The notes: generated by a model from the letters alone, not told the origin. A stretch of 64,000 bases of DNA from an uncultured Pelagibacteraceae bacterium (GCA_902589765.1 CACIUF010000001.1:62001-126000), one strand, 5' to 3'; shown: positions 39,222-49,354, counted from the stretch's first letter. Program-made: numbers and translations.

Positions 39222-40388
39222 ATGGAACTAGCAAAGAGTTTAGATAGATTAGGAACAGAGTCTGCTTTTTCGGTATTAGCAGAGGCAAAGAAATTAGAGG
39301 CCCAAGGTAAGCCAATGATCCATTTAGGTCTAGGACAACCAGATTTTAAAACACCTAAACATGTTGTTGAAGCGGCAAAAAAAGCTTTGGATGATGGTCA
39401 TCATGGATACGTGATGTCAAATGGAATACCTGAGTGTCGACAAGCTGTAACAAGATGGATTAAGAAACGTTATAAAGCTGAGATAGATCCTGAAAGAATT
39501 TTAATCATGCCAGGTGGTAAACCTACAATGAGTTACGCAATACAATGTTACGGAGAACCGGGAGTAGAAATAATCCATCCTACACCTGCATTTCCAATAT
39601 ATGAGTCTATGATTAATTATACAGGTTCAACGCCTGTGCCTTATGATTTAACTGAAGATAAAGATCTTAAATTTGATCCGGATAAAATTTTATCTCTTAT
39701 AACTAAAAAAACAAGATTACTGATTTTAATTAATCCAAATAATCCAACAGGAAGTTTTGTCGAGAAACCTGTAATTGACTATTTTGCAAAGGAGTTAGAA
39801 AAACATCCTCATGTTACTATTTTAAGTGATGAAATTTATAGTAGACAAATTTTTGACTACAAAGAAATGCCTTCCTTTTTCCATTATCCAAATTTAAAAG
39901 ATAGGTTAATTGTATTAGAGGGTTGGAGCAAAGCTTATTCGATGACGGGATGGAGATTAGGCTGGAGTTATTGGCCTAAAGAACTTATTGAGCACGTAAA
40001 CAAATTATTAATTAATAGCGTGTCATGTGTAAATGCTGCTGCACAATATGCTGGTATTGCTGCACTAGATGGCCCCGATGACTCTATCAAAGATATGTTA
40101 GACAAGTTTACTTTAAGAAGAAATTTAATTCATCAGGGGTTAAATGATCTTCCAGGAGTGGAGTGTAGTTTACCTGGAGGAGCCTTTTATGCATTCCCAA
40201 AAGTAATTGGTACAGGAATGAATGGTTCTGAATTCTGTAAAAAAGCAATGCATGAGGCTGGAGTAGCAATAGTGCCAGGAACTGCTTTTGGTAAAACTTG
40301 TAATGATTATGTAAGATTTAGTTTTGCAGCATCAAGAGATAACATTTTACAGGCCTTAGAAAACATAAAGAAAATGCTTACTAAATAA
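39222..40388 (+). CDS. PLP-dependent aminotransferase class I/II
   Basis: INPNNPTGSFV, ILSDEIYSRQIFD, EGWSKAYSMTGWRLGW, VRFSFAAS. Confidence 0.94.
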   Translation: MELAKSLDRLGTESAFSVLAEAKKLEAQGKPMIHLGLGQPDFKTPKHVVEAAKKALDDGHHGYVMSNGIPECRQAVTRWIKKRYKAEIDPERILIMPGGKPTMSYAIQCYGEPGVEIIHPTPAFPIYESMINYTGSTPVPYDLTEDKDLKFDPDKILSLITKKTRLLILINPNNPTGSFVEKPVIDYFAKELEKHPHVTILSDEIYSRQIFDYKEMPSFFHYPNLKDRLIVLEGWSKAYSMTGWRLGWSYWPKELIEHVNKLLINSVSCVNAAAQYAGIAALDGPDDSIKDMLDKFTLRRNLIHQGLNDLPGVECSLPGGAFYAFPKVIGTGMNGSEFCKKAMHEAGVAIVPGTAFGKTCNDYVRFSFAASRDNILQALENIKKMLTK

Positions 40389-40426
40389 GCTGTATTTTTG
40401 ATAAAATTTTTACTAATATTCATTAA

Positions 40427-41800
40427 ATGAACGAGCAAGTCCAAGCAGAGTTTAAAAAAATTTTTAATGGAAGATTTTCCACCTCTGAGTCAACGAGAGC
40501 AAATTATGCTAGAGGTGAGGATACTTATGATCCTGTTTTGTCTAAAGCTGTAGTTTTTCCTGAAACAAATGAAGAAGTCTCTAAAGTGCTCCGTTTGTGT
40601 AATGAGCACAAAATTCCCGTTGTACCTTTTGGAACAGGAACATCTTTAGAAGGTAATGTTGTTGGTAATGAAAAAGGCATAACCATATGTCTTGAAAAAA
40701 TGAATAAAATTTTAAGTGTGAATGTCGAGGACTTTGATTGTCGAGTTCAGGCATGTGTAACTAAAGAGCAATTAAATGATTATTTGAGAGAAGATGGAGT
40801 TTTTTTCCCGATTGATCCAGGTGCTAATGCAGCAATTGGAGGTATGGCTTCAACATCAGCTTCAGGGACAATGGCTGTAAAATATGGAACAATGAAAACT
40901 GTAATCAGTGGACTCACAGTTGTTTTGCCTAATGGAGATATTGTAAATACTGGTAGCAGAACTAAAAAAACATCAGCAGGTTATAATTTAACCAATTTAT
41001 TTATAGGTTCAGAGGGAACGTTAGGCATAATTACAGAAGTTCAATTGAGATTATCACCAATACCAGAAAGCATTATGTCTGCAGTTTGTCATTTCCCAAC
41101 TTTAGAAAATGCAGTTCAAACTGCCCAACAAGTTATTCAATATGGAGTTCCTATCGCTAGAATTGAAATGCTGAACAAAGATCAAATGGGTATTAGTATT
41201 AATTACTCTAAATTGAAAGATATCGAAGCAGTGCCAACTTTATTTTTTGAGTTTCATGGATCTGAGGCATCTAATAATGAAAATATTAAAATTGTTGAGG
41301 AAATATCGAAAGATAATACTGGAAGTTCTTTTAAATGGGCAAAGGATTTAGAAGAGAGAAATAAGCTTTGGAAAGCCCGATGGGATGTTTATTATTCAGT
41401 AAAAGCATTGATAAATAATGGAAGAGTTTATTCGACTGACGTGTGTTTACCAATTTCAAATATAACTGAATGTGTAAATTACGCAGAAGAGCAGGCAAAA
41501 AAATTTGGATTAAGAGCTCCGATGGTAGGTCATTTAGGAGATGGAAACTTTCATGTGCTTTTGCCTTTTGACCCTGAAAACAAAGAGACATACAAAAAAA
41601 TAAGAGAATTTAACGACTTATTAATAAATAAAGCACTTGAATTGAAAGGTACAATCACCGGAGAACATGGAGTTGGGTTACATAAAAAAGAATATCTTTT
41701 AAAAGAACATGCTGACAACATTCCATTAATGAAATTGATTAAGAGGAGCATTGATCAAAATAATATAATGAATCCTGGCAAGATATTCGATCTAAATTAG
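40427..41800 (+). CDS. FAD-binding oxidase, GlcD / D-lactate dehydrogenase type
   Basis: VPFGTGTSLEGNVVG, FPIDPGANAAIGGMASTSASGTMAVKYGTM, MVGHLGDGNFHVLLPFDP, GTITGEHGVGLHKKEYL. Confidence 0.94.
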   Translation: MNEQVQAEFKKIFNGRFSTSESTRANYARGEDTYDPVLSKAVVFPETNEEVSKVLRLCNEHKIPVVPFGTGTSLEGNVVGNEKGITICLEKMNKILSVNVEDFDCRVQACVTKEQLNDYLREDGVFFPIDPGANAAIGGMASTSASGTMAVKYGTMKTVISGLTVVLPNGDIVNTGSRTKKTSAGYNLTNLFIGSEGTLGIITEVQLRLSPIPESIMSAVCHFPTLENAVQTAQQVIQYGVPIARIEMLNKDQMGISINYSKLKDIEAVPTLFFEFHGSEASNNENIKIVEEISKDNTGSSFKWAKDLEERNKLWKARWDVYYSVKALINNGRVYSTDVCLPISNITECVNYAEEQAKKFGLRAPMVGHLGDGNFHVLLPFDPENKETYKKIREFNDLLINKALELKGTITGEHGVGLHKKEYLLKEHADNIPLMKLIKRSIDQNNIMNPGKIFDLN

Positions 41801-41816
41801 TTAATTCTATATTTTA

Positions 41817-42770
41817 ATGAAAAAAATTTTAATCACTAGAAAATTAATTAAGGAAAGTGAGGATAAAGCCACTAAAACTTTTGATCCAATATTCAATAAT
41901 AATGATGAGCTATATTCTCAGTCAAAAGTAATAGAAATGAGTAAAGGATGTGATGGAATTTTATCTTCTCTCACAGATAAAATGGATAAAGAAACAATCA
42001 ACAAATTGCCAGACACGATAAAAATTATTTCAAATTTTGCAGTTGGATTTGGAAATATTGATTTAGATGCTGCAAAAAAAAGAGGCATTGCAGTTACCAA
42101 TACTCCTGAGGTTTTATCTGATGCGACAGCTGAAATTGGGATACTTTTAATTTTAGGCGCATGCAGAAGAGCCTCTGAAGGAATAGTATCTGCTCAAGAA
42201 GGTGGATGGAAGTGGTCAGCAGACTATTTAATAGGTAAGCAATTGACAGGCTCCAGACTTGGTATTCTAGGCATGGGAAGAATAGGACAAAAAATTGCAA
42301 AGATTGCAAAGTCGTTAGGCATGATAATTCATTATCACAATAGATCAAAGTTAAGTGATGAAAAAGAGCAGGGAGCGATTTATCATGATAATATTAAAAG
42401 TCTTTTTTCAGTTTCTGATGTCCTGTCAATTTGTTGTCCTGCTACTAAAGAAACAGAAAACATGATTAACAAAGAAACAGTTGAATATTTCCCTAAAGGA
42501 GCAGTAATCACTAATGTCGCTAGAGGAGATATAGTCGATGATGAAGCCTTAATTGATGCATTGAATCGAAGAAAAATATATGCAGCTGGATTAGATGTTT
42601 ATAAAAATGAGCCAAACTTAAATCCTGGTTATAATAAAATTAAGTCAGCATTTATTCTTCCACACCTAGGAAGCGCAACAAAGGATACAAGAATTGCAAT
42701 GGCAAACTTAGCAATTGATAACATTGATGAGTTTTTTAAAACTGGAAATTGTAAAAATAAAGTAAATTAA
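41817..42770 (+). CDS. D-2-hydroxyacid dehydrogenase (glyoxylate/hydroxypyruvate reductase-like)
   Basis: VGFGNIDLDAAKKRGIAVTNTPEVLSDATAEIGILLIL, LGILGMGRIGQKIAK, NVARGDIVDDEALIDAL, LPHLGSATKDTR. Confidence 0.94.
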   Translation: MKKILITRKLIKESEDKATKTFDPIFNNNDELYSQSKVIEMSKGCDGILSSLTDKMDKETINKLPDTIKIISNFAVGFGNIDLDAAKKRGIAVTNTPEVLSDATAEIGILLILGACRRASEGIVSAQEGGWKWSADYLIGKQLTGSRLGILGMGRIGQKIAKIAKSLGMIIHYHNRSKLSDEKEQGAIYHDNIKSLFSVSDVLSICCPATKETENMINKETVEYFPKGAVITNVARGDIVDDEALIDALNRRKIYAAGLDVYKNEPNLNPGYNKIKSAFILPHLGSATKDTRIAMANLAIDNIDEFFKTGNCKNKVN

Positions 42771-42888
42771 TTCTACTCTGGATTGAATCTAATTCAACTA
42801 TTGCGACATCTACGCCTTTTTTTAGAAAGACTCTAATCTGATTCTATGTTTTAATTAATCAAGTTAATTAACTTTAATAGGAGTAATA

Positions 42889-44043
42889 ATGACTAAAGAA
42901 AATAAATCATTGAAGGTGAAAACATCTTCAAGACGTAAGTTCTTTAAAACTGCTGCTAAGACTGGTGCTATAGCTGCAGCCGCTGTTGCAATGCCATATG
43001 TGAAGGCAAATGCAGCAACAACTTTAAAGATGCAAGCTGCATGGCCAAGTGGAGCTAATATCTTTTTCGAAATGGCTGGAGACTATTGTAACATGGTTAA
43101 AGAAATGTCTGGAGGATCTCTTCAGATTGATCTTCAACCGGTTGGAGCAGTTGTAAAGACTTCAGAAATCGGACAAGCGGTTAGTTCCGGTGTAGTAGAT
43201 ATGGGTCACTGGGTGACTGCATATTGGTATGGTAAAAACCCTGCTGCATCATTATTTGGAACTGGTCCTTCATACGGAATGTCATCTCAAGAAGTTATGG
43301 GATGGATGGAGTATGGTGGAGGAAGAAAATTATATGACGAAACACTTGCAAAAGTTGGTTTCGATTATGTTGGTTTTTTCCATATGCCTATGCCAGCTCA
43401 GCCTTTTGGTTGGTTCAAAAAGAACGTAACTAAAGTGTCTGATGTTAAAGGTATGAAGTATAGAACTGTTGGTTTAGCGACTAACGTTTTAACTGCAATG
43501 GGAATGGTAGTTAGACAATTACCAGGTGGTGAAATTCAGCCAGCGATGAAAACTGGTTTGATTGAAGCTGCTGAGTTTAACAACCCTACTTCAGACTCTC
43601 AGTTTGGTATGCAAGATGTTTCTAAGCACTATCACTTAGGAAGCTTCCACCAATCTCAAGAGATGTTTGAAATACCAGTTAACAAAAAAACATATAATAG
43701 TTTATCACCTGCACACCAAGCAATATTGAAAAATGCTGCTTATGCTGCAAATAGTGATAACTACTTTAAAGCTTTAGTAAGATACTCAGCTGACTTAGCT
43801 AAGTTAATGAATGAGCATAAAGTAAATGTTTACCAAACTTCTGATGAAATCTTAGCTCAACAATTAAAAGGTTGGGATAAGGTAATCGGTGATTTCAATA
43901 AGAAAGATCCTTTCTTTAAGAAAATTGTAGATTCTCAGAAAGCGTATGCGAAGAGAGTAATGAAATACTTGCTGATGAATCAGCCGAATTACAAACTTGC
44001 GTATGAAAATGAGTTTGGTCCAATAGCAAAAGTTAAGTTATAA
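42889..44043 (+). CDS. dctP: TRAP transporter substrate-binding protein (DctP family) with Tat signal
   Basis: N-terminal SSRRKFFKTAAKTGAIAAAAVAMPYVKANA; YRTVGLATNVLTAMGMVVRQLPGGEIQPAMKTGLIEAAEFNNPTSD; followed by DctQ/DctM genes. Confidence 0.92.
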   Translation: MTKENKSLKVKTSSRRKFFKTAAKTGAIAAAAVAMPYVKANAATTLKMQAAWPSGANIFFEMAGDYCNMVKEMSGGSLQIDLQPVGAVVKTSEIGQAVSSGVVDMGHWVTAYWYGKNPAASLFGTGPSYGMSSQEVMGWMEYGGGRKLYDETLAKVGFDYVGFFHMPMPAQPFGWFKKNVTKVSDVKGMKYRTVGLATNVLTAMGMVVRQLPGGEIQPAMKTGLIEAAEFNNPTSDSQFGMQDVSKHYHLGSFHQSQEMFEIPVNKKTYNSLSPAHQAILKNAAYAANSDNYFKALVRYSADLAKLMNEHKVNVYQTSDEILAQQLKGWDKVIGDFNKKDPFFKKIVDSQKAYAKRVMKYLLMNQPNYKLAYENEFGPIAKVKL

Positions 44044-44067
44044 TTAACTTTTCATAAATTTTAATGA

Positions 44068-44088
44068 GGGGGCCTCGGCCCCCTTTTT
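44068..44088 (+). terminator. Intrinsic-type terminator/stabilising hairpin between dctP and dctQM
   Basis: GGGGGC-CTCG-GCCCCC, 6 bp all-GC stem, followed by TTTTT. Confidence 0.82.
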
Positions 44089-44128
44089 ATTTGATTAATT
44101 CAAAACAATTCAATAAGAGTCTATATCT

Positions 44129-44722
44129 ATGATGAGATCTTATATAAAATTTGCCGACCGATTAAGCGTCTCAATGGGTAAAGCATTTTCCTGGTGTATT
44201 GTAATTTTAATGGGTGGAACGTGCTATGAAGTTTTTATGGCATATGCTTTAAATGCACCAACTTTATGGAATTTCGATTTTAGTCTCCAAATGTATGGTG
44301 CGATTTTTATGATGGCTGGTGCATATACTTTGTGTACCGAGGCACATGTAAGAGGAGACGTCATTTACAGATTATTTTCTCAAAGAGTACAAGCTTGGAT
44401 AGATATAGTTTTATATTTTATTTTCTTTTTCCCTGGTGTAATTGCATTAGCCTTTTATGGTTACGAGTATGCTGCGCTAGCTTGGAAAATAAAAGAAACA
44501 AGTTGGAATAGTCCAGCTCAAATTCAAATTTATATGGCGAAATCTTTAATACCTTTATCTGGAAGTCTGTTAACCCTTCAAGGAATAGGTGAAGTGTTCA
44601 GATGTATTATATGTATTAAAACTGGTAGTTGGCCAGAAAGAGGAACAGAGCGTGATGCCGAAGAAACTGAAAAAGTATTAATGAGAACTTCACAAGAAGG
44701 AAATAAAGAAGATGTTATTTAG
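44129..44722 (+). CDS. dctQ: TRAP transporter small permease (DctQ)
   Basis: TM protein between dctP and dctM; YTLCTEAHVRGDVIYRLFSQRVQAWIDI. Confidence 0.88.
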   Translation: MMRSYIKFADRLSVSMGKAFSWCIVILMGGTCYEVFMAYALNAPTLWNFDFSLQMYGAIFMMAGAYTLCTEAHVRGDVIYRLFSQRVQAWIDIVLYFIFFFPGVIALAFYGYEYAALAWKIKETSWNSPAQIQIYMAKSLIPLSGSLLTLQGIGEVFRCIICIKTGSWPERGTERDAEETEKVLMRTSQEGNKEDVI

Positions 44723-46073
44723 TCTGACAAATCCTGAAGTGGCAATTATGATGATGGGTATATTTTTATTTGCCGTACTATTAGGTTTTCCGATTGCCTT
44801 TACTTTAATGGCGATGGGACTAGGTTTTGGATATTATGCTTACTTTGATCCAACTAAGATGGAACATCTTTTTGATAATAGGATATTCCAACTTTTTGTT
44901 CAAAACACCTACACTGTTATGGATAATAATGTCCTTACTGCTGTCCCGCTCTTTTTATTCATGGGATATTTAGTTGAAAGAGCAGGTATTGTAGCAAAAC
45001 TATTTTTTGCAATTAGATTAGCATCTCATAAGCTTCCTGCATCAATGGCAGTTGCAGCACTGATTACTTGTGCCCTATTTTCAACAGCAACAGGTATTAT
45101 AGGTGCAGTTGTTACTTTAATGGGATTACTAGCATGGCCTGCTATGATTAAAGCTGGTTATGATAAAAAATTTGCATCTGGAATAATTTGTTCAGGTGGA
45201 TGTTTAGGAATTTTAATTCCACCTAGTATTATGTTGATCGTTTACTCTGTAATTGCTCAACTTTCACCACTAAGGTTATTTGCAGCTGCTATTTTTCCAG
45301 GACTTATGTTAGCGGGACTTTACATTGCATACGCAGTGTTCAGAGCTTGGTTAAATCCATCAATAGCGCCAAAACCTGCAGCTGAGGAAATACCTCCTAC
45401 TGCAGTAATTCTTAAAGAAGTTCTTGTCTCCTTCTTACCTTTATTTTCATTGATAATTTTAGTTCTAGGTACAATTTTAGCTGGAATAGCAACACCTGCT
45501 GAAGCTGCAGCCGTCGGTGCATTTGGATCGTTGGTGCTTTCATATTTTTATAAAACCCTTAAGTGGAAAAATTTTAAAGAGTCTGTATTTTTGACAGCTA
45601 AAACAACTGCAATGATCATGTGGCTTTTCATAGGATCGTGGACATTTGCTTCTGTATTTTCTTATCTTGGAGGCCACGAGGTTTTCGAACATTTCTTTAA
45701 ATCTCTAAATTTACAGCCTTGGCAATTTTTAGTAATTACACAATTGATTATATTTTTATTAGGTTGGCCATTGGAGTGGACGGAGATATTAATTATTTTT
45801 GTACCAATATTTTTACCATTAGTCGAATTTTTTGGAGTAAATCCGTATTTCTTTGCAATGTTGATTGCTCTAAATTTACAAACCTCATTTTTGACACCCC
45901 CCATGGCAATGTCTGCTTACTACCTAAAGGGAGTTCAATCAAAGAATGTTGAATTGATGCAGATCTTTGGAGGAATAATGCCATTTTTAGGTATTGTGAT
46001 TTTAGCTATGGTTCTAATGTATTTATTTCCAGGTATAGCACTTTGGTTACCAGAGACATTATTTGCAAATTAA
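44712..46073 (+). CDS. dctM: TRAP transporter large permease (DctM)
   Basis: LLGFPIAFTLMAMGL, VPLFLFMGYLVERAG, ICSGGCLGILIPPSIMLIVYSVIAQLSPLRLFAAAIFPG, ATPAEAAAVGAFGSL. Confidence 0.96.
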   Translation: MLFSLTNPEVAIMMMGIFLFAVLLGFPIAFTLMAMGLGFGYYAYFDPTKMEHLFDNRIFQLFVQNTYTVMDNNVLTAVPLFLFMGYLVERAGIVAKLFFAIRLASHKLPASMAVAALITCALFSTATGIIGAVVTLMGLLAWPAMIKAGYDKKFASGIICSGGCLGILIPPSIMLIVYSVIAQLSPLRLFAAAIFPGLMLAGLYIAYAVFRAWLNPSIAPKPAAEEIPPTAVILKEVLVSFLPLFSLIILVLGTILAGIATPAEAAAVGAFGSLVLSYFYKTLKWKNFKESVFLTAKTTAMIMWLFIGSWTFASVFSYLGGHEVFEHFFKSLNLQPWQFLVITQLIIFLLGWPLEWTEILIIFVPIFLPLVEFFGVNPYFFAMLIALNLQTSFLTPPMAMSAYYLKGVQSKNVELMQIFGGIMPFLGIVILAMVLMYLFPGIALWLPETLFAN

Positions 46074-46079
46074 TTTTAG

Positions 46080-47408
46080 ATGACAGATATATTTTCTTTA
46101 AGTCTTGAAGAACTTGCTACAAAGATTAAAGATGCTCAACTCACTTCTGTTGATGTTTGTGAAAAGTATATCGAGAGAATCAATAAATTTGACAAAGATA
46201 TAAAGGCTTGGGCCCATTTTGACAAAAAAGTTTTATTAGAAAAAGCTGCAGAAGCTGACGATCATAGAAGATCTGGTAAACCAATTGGTCCACTTCATGG
46301 AGTGCCTATTGCGGTTAAAGACATTATTGGGACAGTTGATATGCCAACCGAATGTGGAACAGTTATTAGAAAAGGTAAATCATATTCACAAAATGCTGAA
46401 ATAATTGATCTGCTTCATGCATCCGGAGCGATTGTAATGGGTAAAACAGCAACCTCAGAACTTGCTTATTTAGGACCTCCGGCAACCACAAATCCACATG
46501 ATAAAACAAGAACACCAGGTGGTTCTTCAAGCGGATCAGCTGCTTCAGTGGCTTCGTTTATGGCACCTGCATCAATTGGATCACAAACTGGAGGATCCAT
46601 TATTAGACCAGCATCCTATTGTGGAGTTGTGGGTTATAAACCTAGTTATGGTTTGATATCTAGAAATGGAGTTTTAAGAACTTCTTACAATCTAGATCAT
46701 ATAGGAATCTTTGGCCGAAAAGTTGAGGATGTGGCTATGTTGGCAAAAGTATTGATAAAAAAAGATAAATTTGATCCAGCAACTATACATTACTCAACGG
46801 AAAATATTTTATCTGAGACAAAAAAAGGACCTTTATTTGATCCTAAATTTATTTTTTATAAAACTGAACATTGGAAATTAATAGATAAAAAGTCTAGAGA
46901 GTCATTTGAATATTTTATTAATTCATTCAAAAAAAATATCGAGATTTTTGATACACCTTCTTATTTTAAGGATATTCACAAGTATCACCAAATTATTCAT
47001 GAGACTGATTTAGCCAATAATTTTTCAGTGTATTTTAAAAAATTTAAAAAGAAATTATCGAAGTATATGCAAGATGCAATTACAAAAGGCAATAAACATT
47101 CCGCGAAAGAATACGCAGAAGCAATTGATTTTATGAAAAGAGGCTATGAGTCTTACGAGGAAGTTTTTGAGGATTATCATGGAGTTTTGTCACCAGCTAG
47201 CCCGGGTGTTGCACCAAAGGGTTTAAAAAGTACAGGAACAGCAGAATTTAATAAAGTTTGGTCTTATCTTGGCACACCATGTATTTCGTTACCTTTACTT
47301 GAAGGAGAAAATAATTTACCATTAGGCGTTCAATTAATTGGCAATAAATATGATGATCATAGATTTCTAGGAGTTGCTAATTGGTTAGAAAAAGAATGTC
47401 AGGAATAA
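46080..47408 (+). CDS. Amidase family protein
   Basis: GPLHGVPIAVKDIIGT, TTNPHDKTRTPGGSSSGSAASVASFMAPASIGSQTGGSIIRPASYCGVVGYKPSYG. Confidence 0.95.
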   Translation: MTDIFSLSLEELATKIKDAQLTSVDVCEKYIERINKFDKDIKAWAHFDKKVLLEKAAEADDHRRSGKPIGPLHGVPIAVKDIIGTVDMPTECGTVIRKGKSYSQNAEIIDLLHASGAIVMGKTATSELAYLGPPATTNPHDKTRTPGGSSSGSAASVASFMAPASIGSQTGGSIIRPASYCGVVGYKPSYGLISRNGVLRTSYNLDHIGIFGRKVEDVAMLAKVLIKKDKFDPATIHYSTENILSETKKGPLFDPKFIFYKTEHWKLIDKKSRESFEYFINSFKKNIEIFDTPSYFKDIHKYHQIIHETDLANNFSVYFKKFKKKLSKYMQDAITKGNKHSAKEYAEAIDFMKRGYESYEEVFEDYHGVLSPASPGVAPKGLKSTGTAEFNKVWSYLGTPCISLPLLEGENNLPLGVQLIGNKYDDHRFLGVANWLEKECQE

Positions 47409-47409
47409 A

Positions 47410-47586
47410 ATGAATAAAATTACTACAATCATAGGATTATCTTTTGCAGTTTTCTTTTTAATTGGTTTAGCTACAACTTTGACAAGATCAATGATGATAG
47501 GCTTCTTGGATGTTATTCCAGTTTATCTCTTAATGGGCGCAGCTATCATCATGATGATATACGAAGCCTTTTTTGATAAAGATTAA
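47410..47586 (+). CDS. Small two-TM hypothetical membrane protein
   Basis: ATG at 47410, 58 aa MNKITTIIGLSFAVFFLIGLATTLTRSMMIGFLDVIPVYLLMGAAIIMMIYEAFFDKD*; abuts amidase stop; below ORF-track length. Confidence 0.6.
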   Translation: MNKITTIIGLSFAVFFLIGLATTLTRSMMIGFLDVIPVYLLMGAAIIMMIYEAFFDKD

Positions 47587-47597
47587 TATCAATTAAA

Positions 47598-48503
47598 TTG
47601 AAAAATATTAAGACAGATATATTTCCATTATCATTACTATTTATACAACCAATCTTTATGGCTAGTAACTTAGTTGTTGCTAGAGGTGGTGTTGAATTTG
47701 TCCCGCCTATTTCACTTGCATTTTGGCGTTGGACAGTAGTTTTTTTGATTTTATTACCATTTACTTATTTAACTTTAAAAAATAATTTTCATATAATTAA
47801 AAAGGAATATAAAAAATTATTTTTTTTAGGGTCAATGGGATGTGGTGTATGTGGCGCTTTCCCTTTTTTAGCTGGTGAGACAACAACTGTAACTAATATG
47901 GGAATAATTTATACATCCTCTCCAGTTTTTATTATTTTGATTTCATATTTCTTTTTTCAAGAAAAAATAAATTTGACAAAGGTAATTGGTTTAATTGCTT
48001 GTTTGATTGGTGTTTTTGTTATTATTATTAAAGGTGATATTGATTTATTAATTAATCTTAGATTTACAATTGGTGATTTATGGATGTTAGCTGCTGCAGT
48101 TGGTTGGGCTTTATATTCTATTTATTTATTTTATTGGAAATCAAAATTAAAAATTTTCGATAGATTTGCTATGATTTCCTTTTTTGGTGCTTTAAGTTTG
48201 CTACCCTTTTATGTTGGTGAGGAATTATTTTATAAAGAGACTATTTTTGTAACAGAATTTTATTTATGGGTGATTTTTGCTGCTATATCGCCAGGGATAA
48301 TTGCCTTTACACTTTATACTATAGCTCAAAAAAAATTAGGTGCATCTTTAACTGGCTTTACGCTTTATGTTTTCACAGTTTACGGTGCAATTTATGGATA
48401 CTTTTTATTTGACGAAAAATTTGAAAATTACCATATTATTGGGACTGTTCTGGTATTTTTTGGCGTATATTTAGCAAAGAAAAATAATGTTAAAAAGGTT
48501 TAG
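47598..48503 (+). CDS. DMT/EamA family transporter
   Basis: ~10 TM protein; FWRWTVVFLILLPFTY, GLIACLIGVFVIIIKG, VGWALYSIYL. Confidence 0.88.
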   Translation: MKNIKTDIFPLSLLFIQPIFMASNLVVARGGVEFVPPISLAFWRWTVVFLILLPFTYLTLKNNFHIIKKEYKKLFFLGSMGCGVCGAFPFLAGETTTVTNMGIIYTSSPVFIILISYFFFQEKINLTKVIGLIACLIGVFVIIIKGDIDLLINLRFTIGDLWMLAAAVGWALYSIYLFYWKSKLKIFDRFAMISFFGALSLLPFYVGEELFYKETIFVTEFYLWVIFAAISPGIIAFTLYTIAQKKLGASLTGFTLYVFTVYGAIYGYFLFDEKFENYHIIGTVLVFFGVYLAKKNNVKKV

Positions 48504-49305
48504 GAATAGTTTGTTATTATTTTTACAACTAACAATTTTAGTTTACCTATTTCTCTTAGTATTTCTTTATTTTTATCAAAGGAACTTAATGTATCATCCT
48601 GATGAAAATAATTATTTTGATGACAAACTCTCAGTTTATATTGAAAAAGTAAAAGTCCCAACCCAAGATGGATTAGATTTATTGGGTTGGTATCATGAAA
48701 AAGATATAAAAAAAAATAAAACAATTCTATTTTTTCATGGAAATGCTGGATCTTTAGAAAATAGAATTCATAAATTAAATCATTTTAGAGACATGAGTGT
48801 TAATTTTTTGATAATTGCTTGGAGAGGTTTTAGTGGTAACAAGGGTAAACCATCAGAGTCTGGGTTATATGAGGATGGTGAAAGTGCAATTAAATGGTTG
48901 GTAAAAAAAGGTGTAGATGAAAAAAATATAGTAATTTATGGAGAATCATTAGGAACAGGAGTTGCAACACATTTATCCCAGAACAAAGAGTTTGCAGGTG
49001 TTATTTTAGAAACTCCATTCACATCAATGATTGATGCGGCTAAAAAATTTTATCCATATATACCCGTTGGCCTTTTACTCAAAGATAAATTTGAAAATAA
49101 AAACAAAATTAAAAATATTAAATCTCCTATTTTGATAATGCATGGCGAAAAAGATCAAATAGTTCCTTTTGAAATGGGTAAAAAGATGTTTGAAATAGCT
49201 AATGAACCCAAATATTCGTATTTTACCAAATATGACAATCATATGATGGAGTATGACGACAGTCTTGTAAAAGCACTAAACTCTTTTTTGATTAATTTAA
49301 ATTAA
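48487..49305 (+). CDS. Alpha/beta hydrolase (BEM46/YfhR-like)
   Basis: MYHPDENNYF, GWYHEKDIKKNKTILFFHGNAGSLENR, WRGFSGNKGKPSESGLYEDGESAIKWL, IYGESLGTGVATHLS, MHGEKDQIVPFEMG. Confidence 0.9.
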   Translation: MLKRFRNSLLLFLQLTILVYLFLLVFLYFYQRNLMYHPDENNYFDDKLSVYIEKVKVPTQDGLDLLGWYHEKDIKKNKTILFFHGNAGSLENRIHKLNHFRDMSVNFLIIAWRGFSGNKGKPSESGLYEDGESAIKWLVKKGVDEKNIVIYGESLGTGVATHLSQNKEFAGVILETPFTSMIDAAKKFYPYIPVGLLLKDKFENKNKIKNIKSPILIMHGEKDQIVPFEMGKKMFEIANEPKYSYFTKYDNHMMEYDDSLVKALNSFLINLN

Positions 49306-49354
49306 GCCATATTCTAAACAAATATTTTTCAAGATTTAAGATTAAGTTTAAAAA

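Noticed and set aside
41331-41591. Minus-strand ORFs antisense to the GlcD-like gene (also 41551-41751)
   Set aside because: Shadow ORFs of a conserved gene, no family similarity
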